A stretch of 13,505 nt of DNA, taken from NCBI GenBank assembly GCA_937858255.1, contig CALLZQ010000521.1, positions 1 to 13,505 on the forward strand, given 5' to 3'. The translations under genes were made by a program, and so were the position numbers. The stretch is from an uncultured Tabrizicola sp. (lineage in GTDB: Bacteria; Pseudomonadota; Alphaproteobacteria; Rhodobacterales; Rhodobacteraceae). The notes beneath the pieces were generated by a model, which saw only the letters and a program-made list of their open reading frames with translations, was not told the DNA's origin and searched no databases. Positions 13,023 to 13,505 of this stretch are shown here, in pieces. Positions within the stretch are counted from its first letter, which is position 1, and each line of letters begins with the position of its first letter.

Positions 13023-13505
13023 TTAGTAGCGGTAGTGGTCCGATTTGAACGGACCCTCGGGCGCCACGCCGATGTAATCGGCCTGATCCTTTCGCAGTTC
13101 CGTCAGTTTCACACCGATCTTTTTCAGATGCAGGCGGGCGACCTTTTCATCCAGACGCTTGGGCAGGATATAAACGCCGGGTGGATACTCGCCGCCCTTG
13201 GTCCACAGCTCGATCTGGGCCAGCACCTGATTGGTAAAGCTGGCCGACATCACGAAAGACGGGTGGCCCGTGGCATTGCCAAGATTCAGCAGGCGGCCTT
13301 CGGACAAGAGGATGATGCGGCTGCCCGAGGGCATCTCGATCATGTCCACCTGTTCCTTGATGTTGGTCCATTTGTGGTTACGCAGGGCGGCGACCTGAAT
13401 TTCGTTGTCGAAATGGCCAATGTTGCCGACGATGGCCATGTCCTTCATCTCGCGCATATGCTCGATGCGGATCACGTCCTTGTTGCCGGTGGTGGTGATG
13501 AAGAT
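13023..13505 (-). CDS. ahcY: Adenosylhomocysteinase, C-terminal part (cut by window edge)
   Basis: The last 160 residues of S-adenosyl-L-homocysteine hydrolase, which splits S-adenosylhomocysteine into adenosine and homocysteine and so relieves product inhibition of methyltransferases. The fragment begins in the NAD-binding domain with [12 protein letters not shown], then [42 protein letters not shown], and the C-terminal dimerisation tail that reaches into the partner's cofactor site, ending PFKSDHYRY with the conserved Lys and Tyr. The stop TAA is at 13025-13023, and a terminator follows. The 5' part lies outside the window. Confidence 0.97.
   Translation of the reverse strand: MFITTTGNKDVIRIEHMREMKDMAIVGNIGHFDNEIQVAALRNHKWTNIKEQVDMIEMPSGSRIILLSEGRLLNLGNATGHPSFVMSASFTNQVLAQIELWTKGGEYPPGVYILPKRLDEKVARLHLKKIGVKLTELRKDQADYIGVAPEGPFKSDHYRY

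Overview
The window reads as ordinary chromosome from a GC-rich alphaproteobacterium, most likely Rhodobacteraceae (Paracoccus/Rhodobacter-like). The grounds are codon bias, short ATGA gene overlaps, a hemD/mitofilin-like/HemY-N heme cluster, and a tsaD-gpsA-YciI-EVE run read away from hemD. This placement comes from gene content and recalled family sequences; no search was run.

Region A (1-4642) is a catabolic module. On the minus strand lie, in transcription order, a TetR regulator, a FadR-type GntR regulator, a DapA-family aldolase/deaminase and the first 40 codons of an aldehyde dehydrogenase. Divergent from the TetR gene is a 678-residue OYE/trimethylamine-dehydrogenase-type flavoenzyme of the DgcA / N-methylproline demethylase group. 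Together they resemble the lower part of hydroxyproline-betaine or proline-betaine breakdown: N-demethylation, deamination of a pyrroline carboxylate to a semialdehyde, then oxidation. The substrate is inference. The DapA-family gene carries a frameshift near its 3' end. Both regulator genes have clear inverted repeats over their promoters, and the GntR gene probably starts at a TTG rather than at its first ATG.

Region B (4643-5258) is non-coding apart from one tRNA-Thr(CGT), which is framed by two strong hairpins.

Region C (5259-8835, minus) is hemD, a Mic60/mitofilin-like membrane coiled-coil protein, and a HemY-N/TPR membrane protein with a C-terminal zinc ribbon: heme synthesis plus membrane organisation.

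Region D (8881-11618, plus) is the tightly packed operon tsaD, gpsA, a YciI-like gene and an EVE-domain gene. It diverges from hemD across only 45 bp.

Region E (11619-13505, minus) holds ahcY (C-terminal part, with its own terminator), a SAM-dependent methyltransferase and a DUF2853 gene that ends at a textbook intrinsic terminator. The methyltransferase makes S-adenosylhomocysteine as by-product and AhcY removes it, though a terminator separates the two genes.

I found no mobile element, CRISPR array, phage gene or defence island, and no convincing new multi-gene system. The observations most worth a second look are the frameshift in the DapA-family gene, the operator/start architecture of the two regulators, the missing cluster cysteine in the flavoenzyme, and the hairpins around the tRNA.
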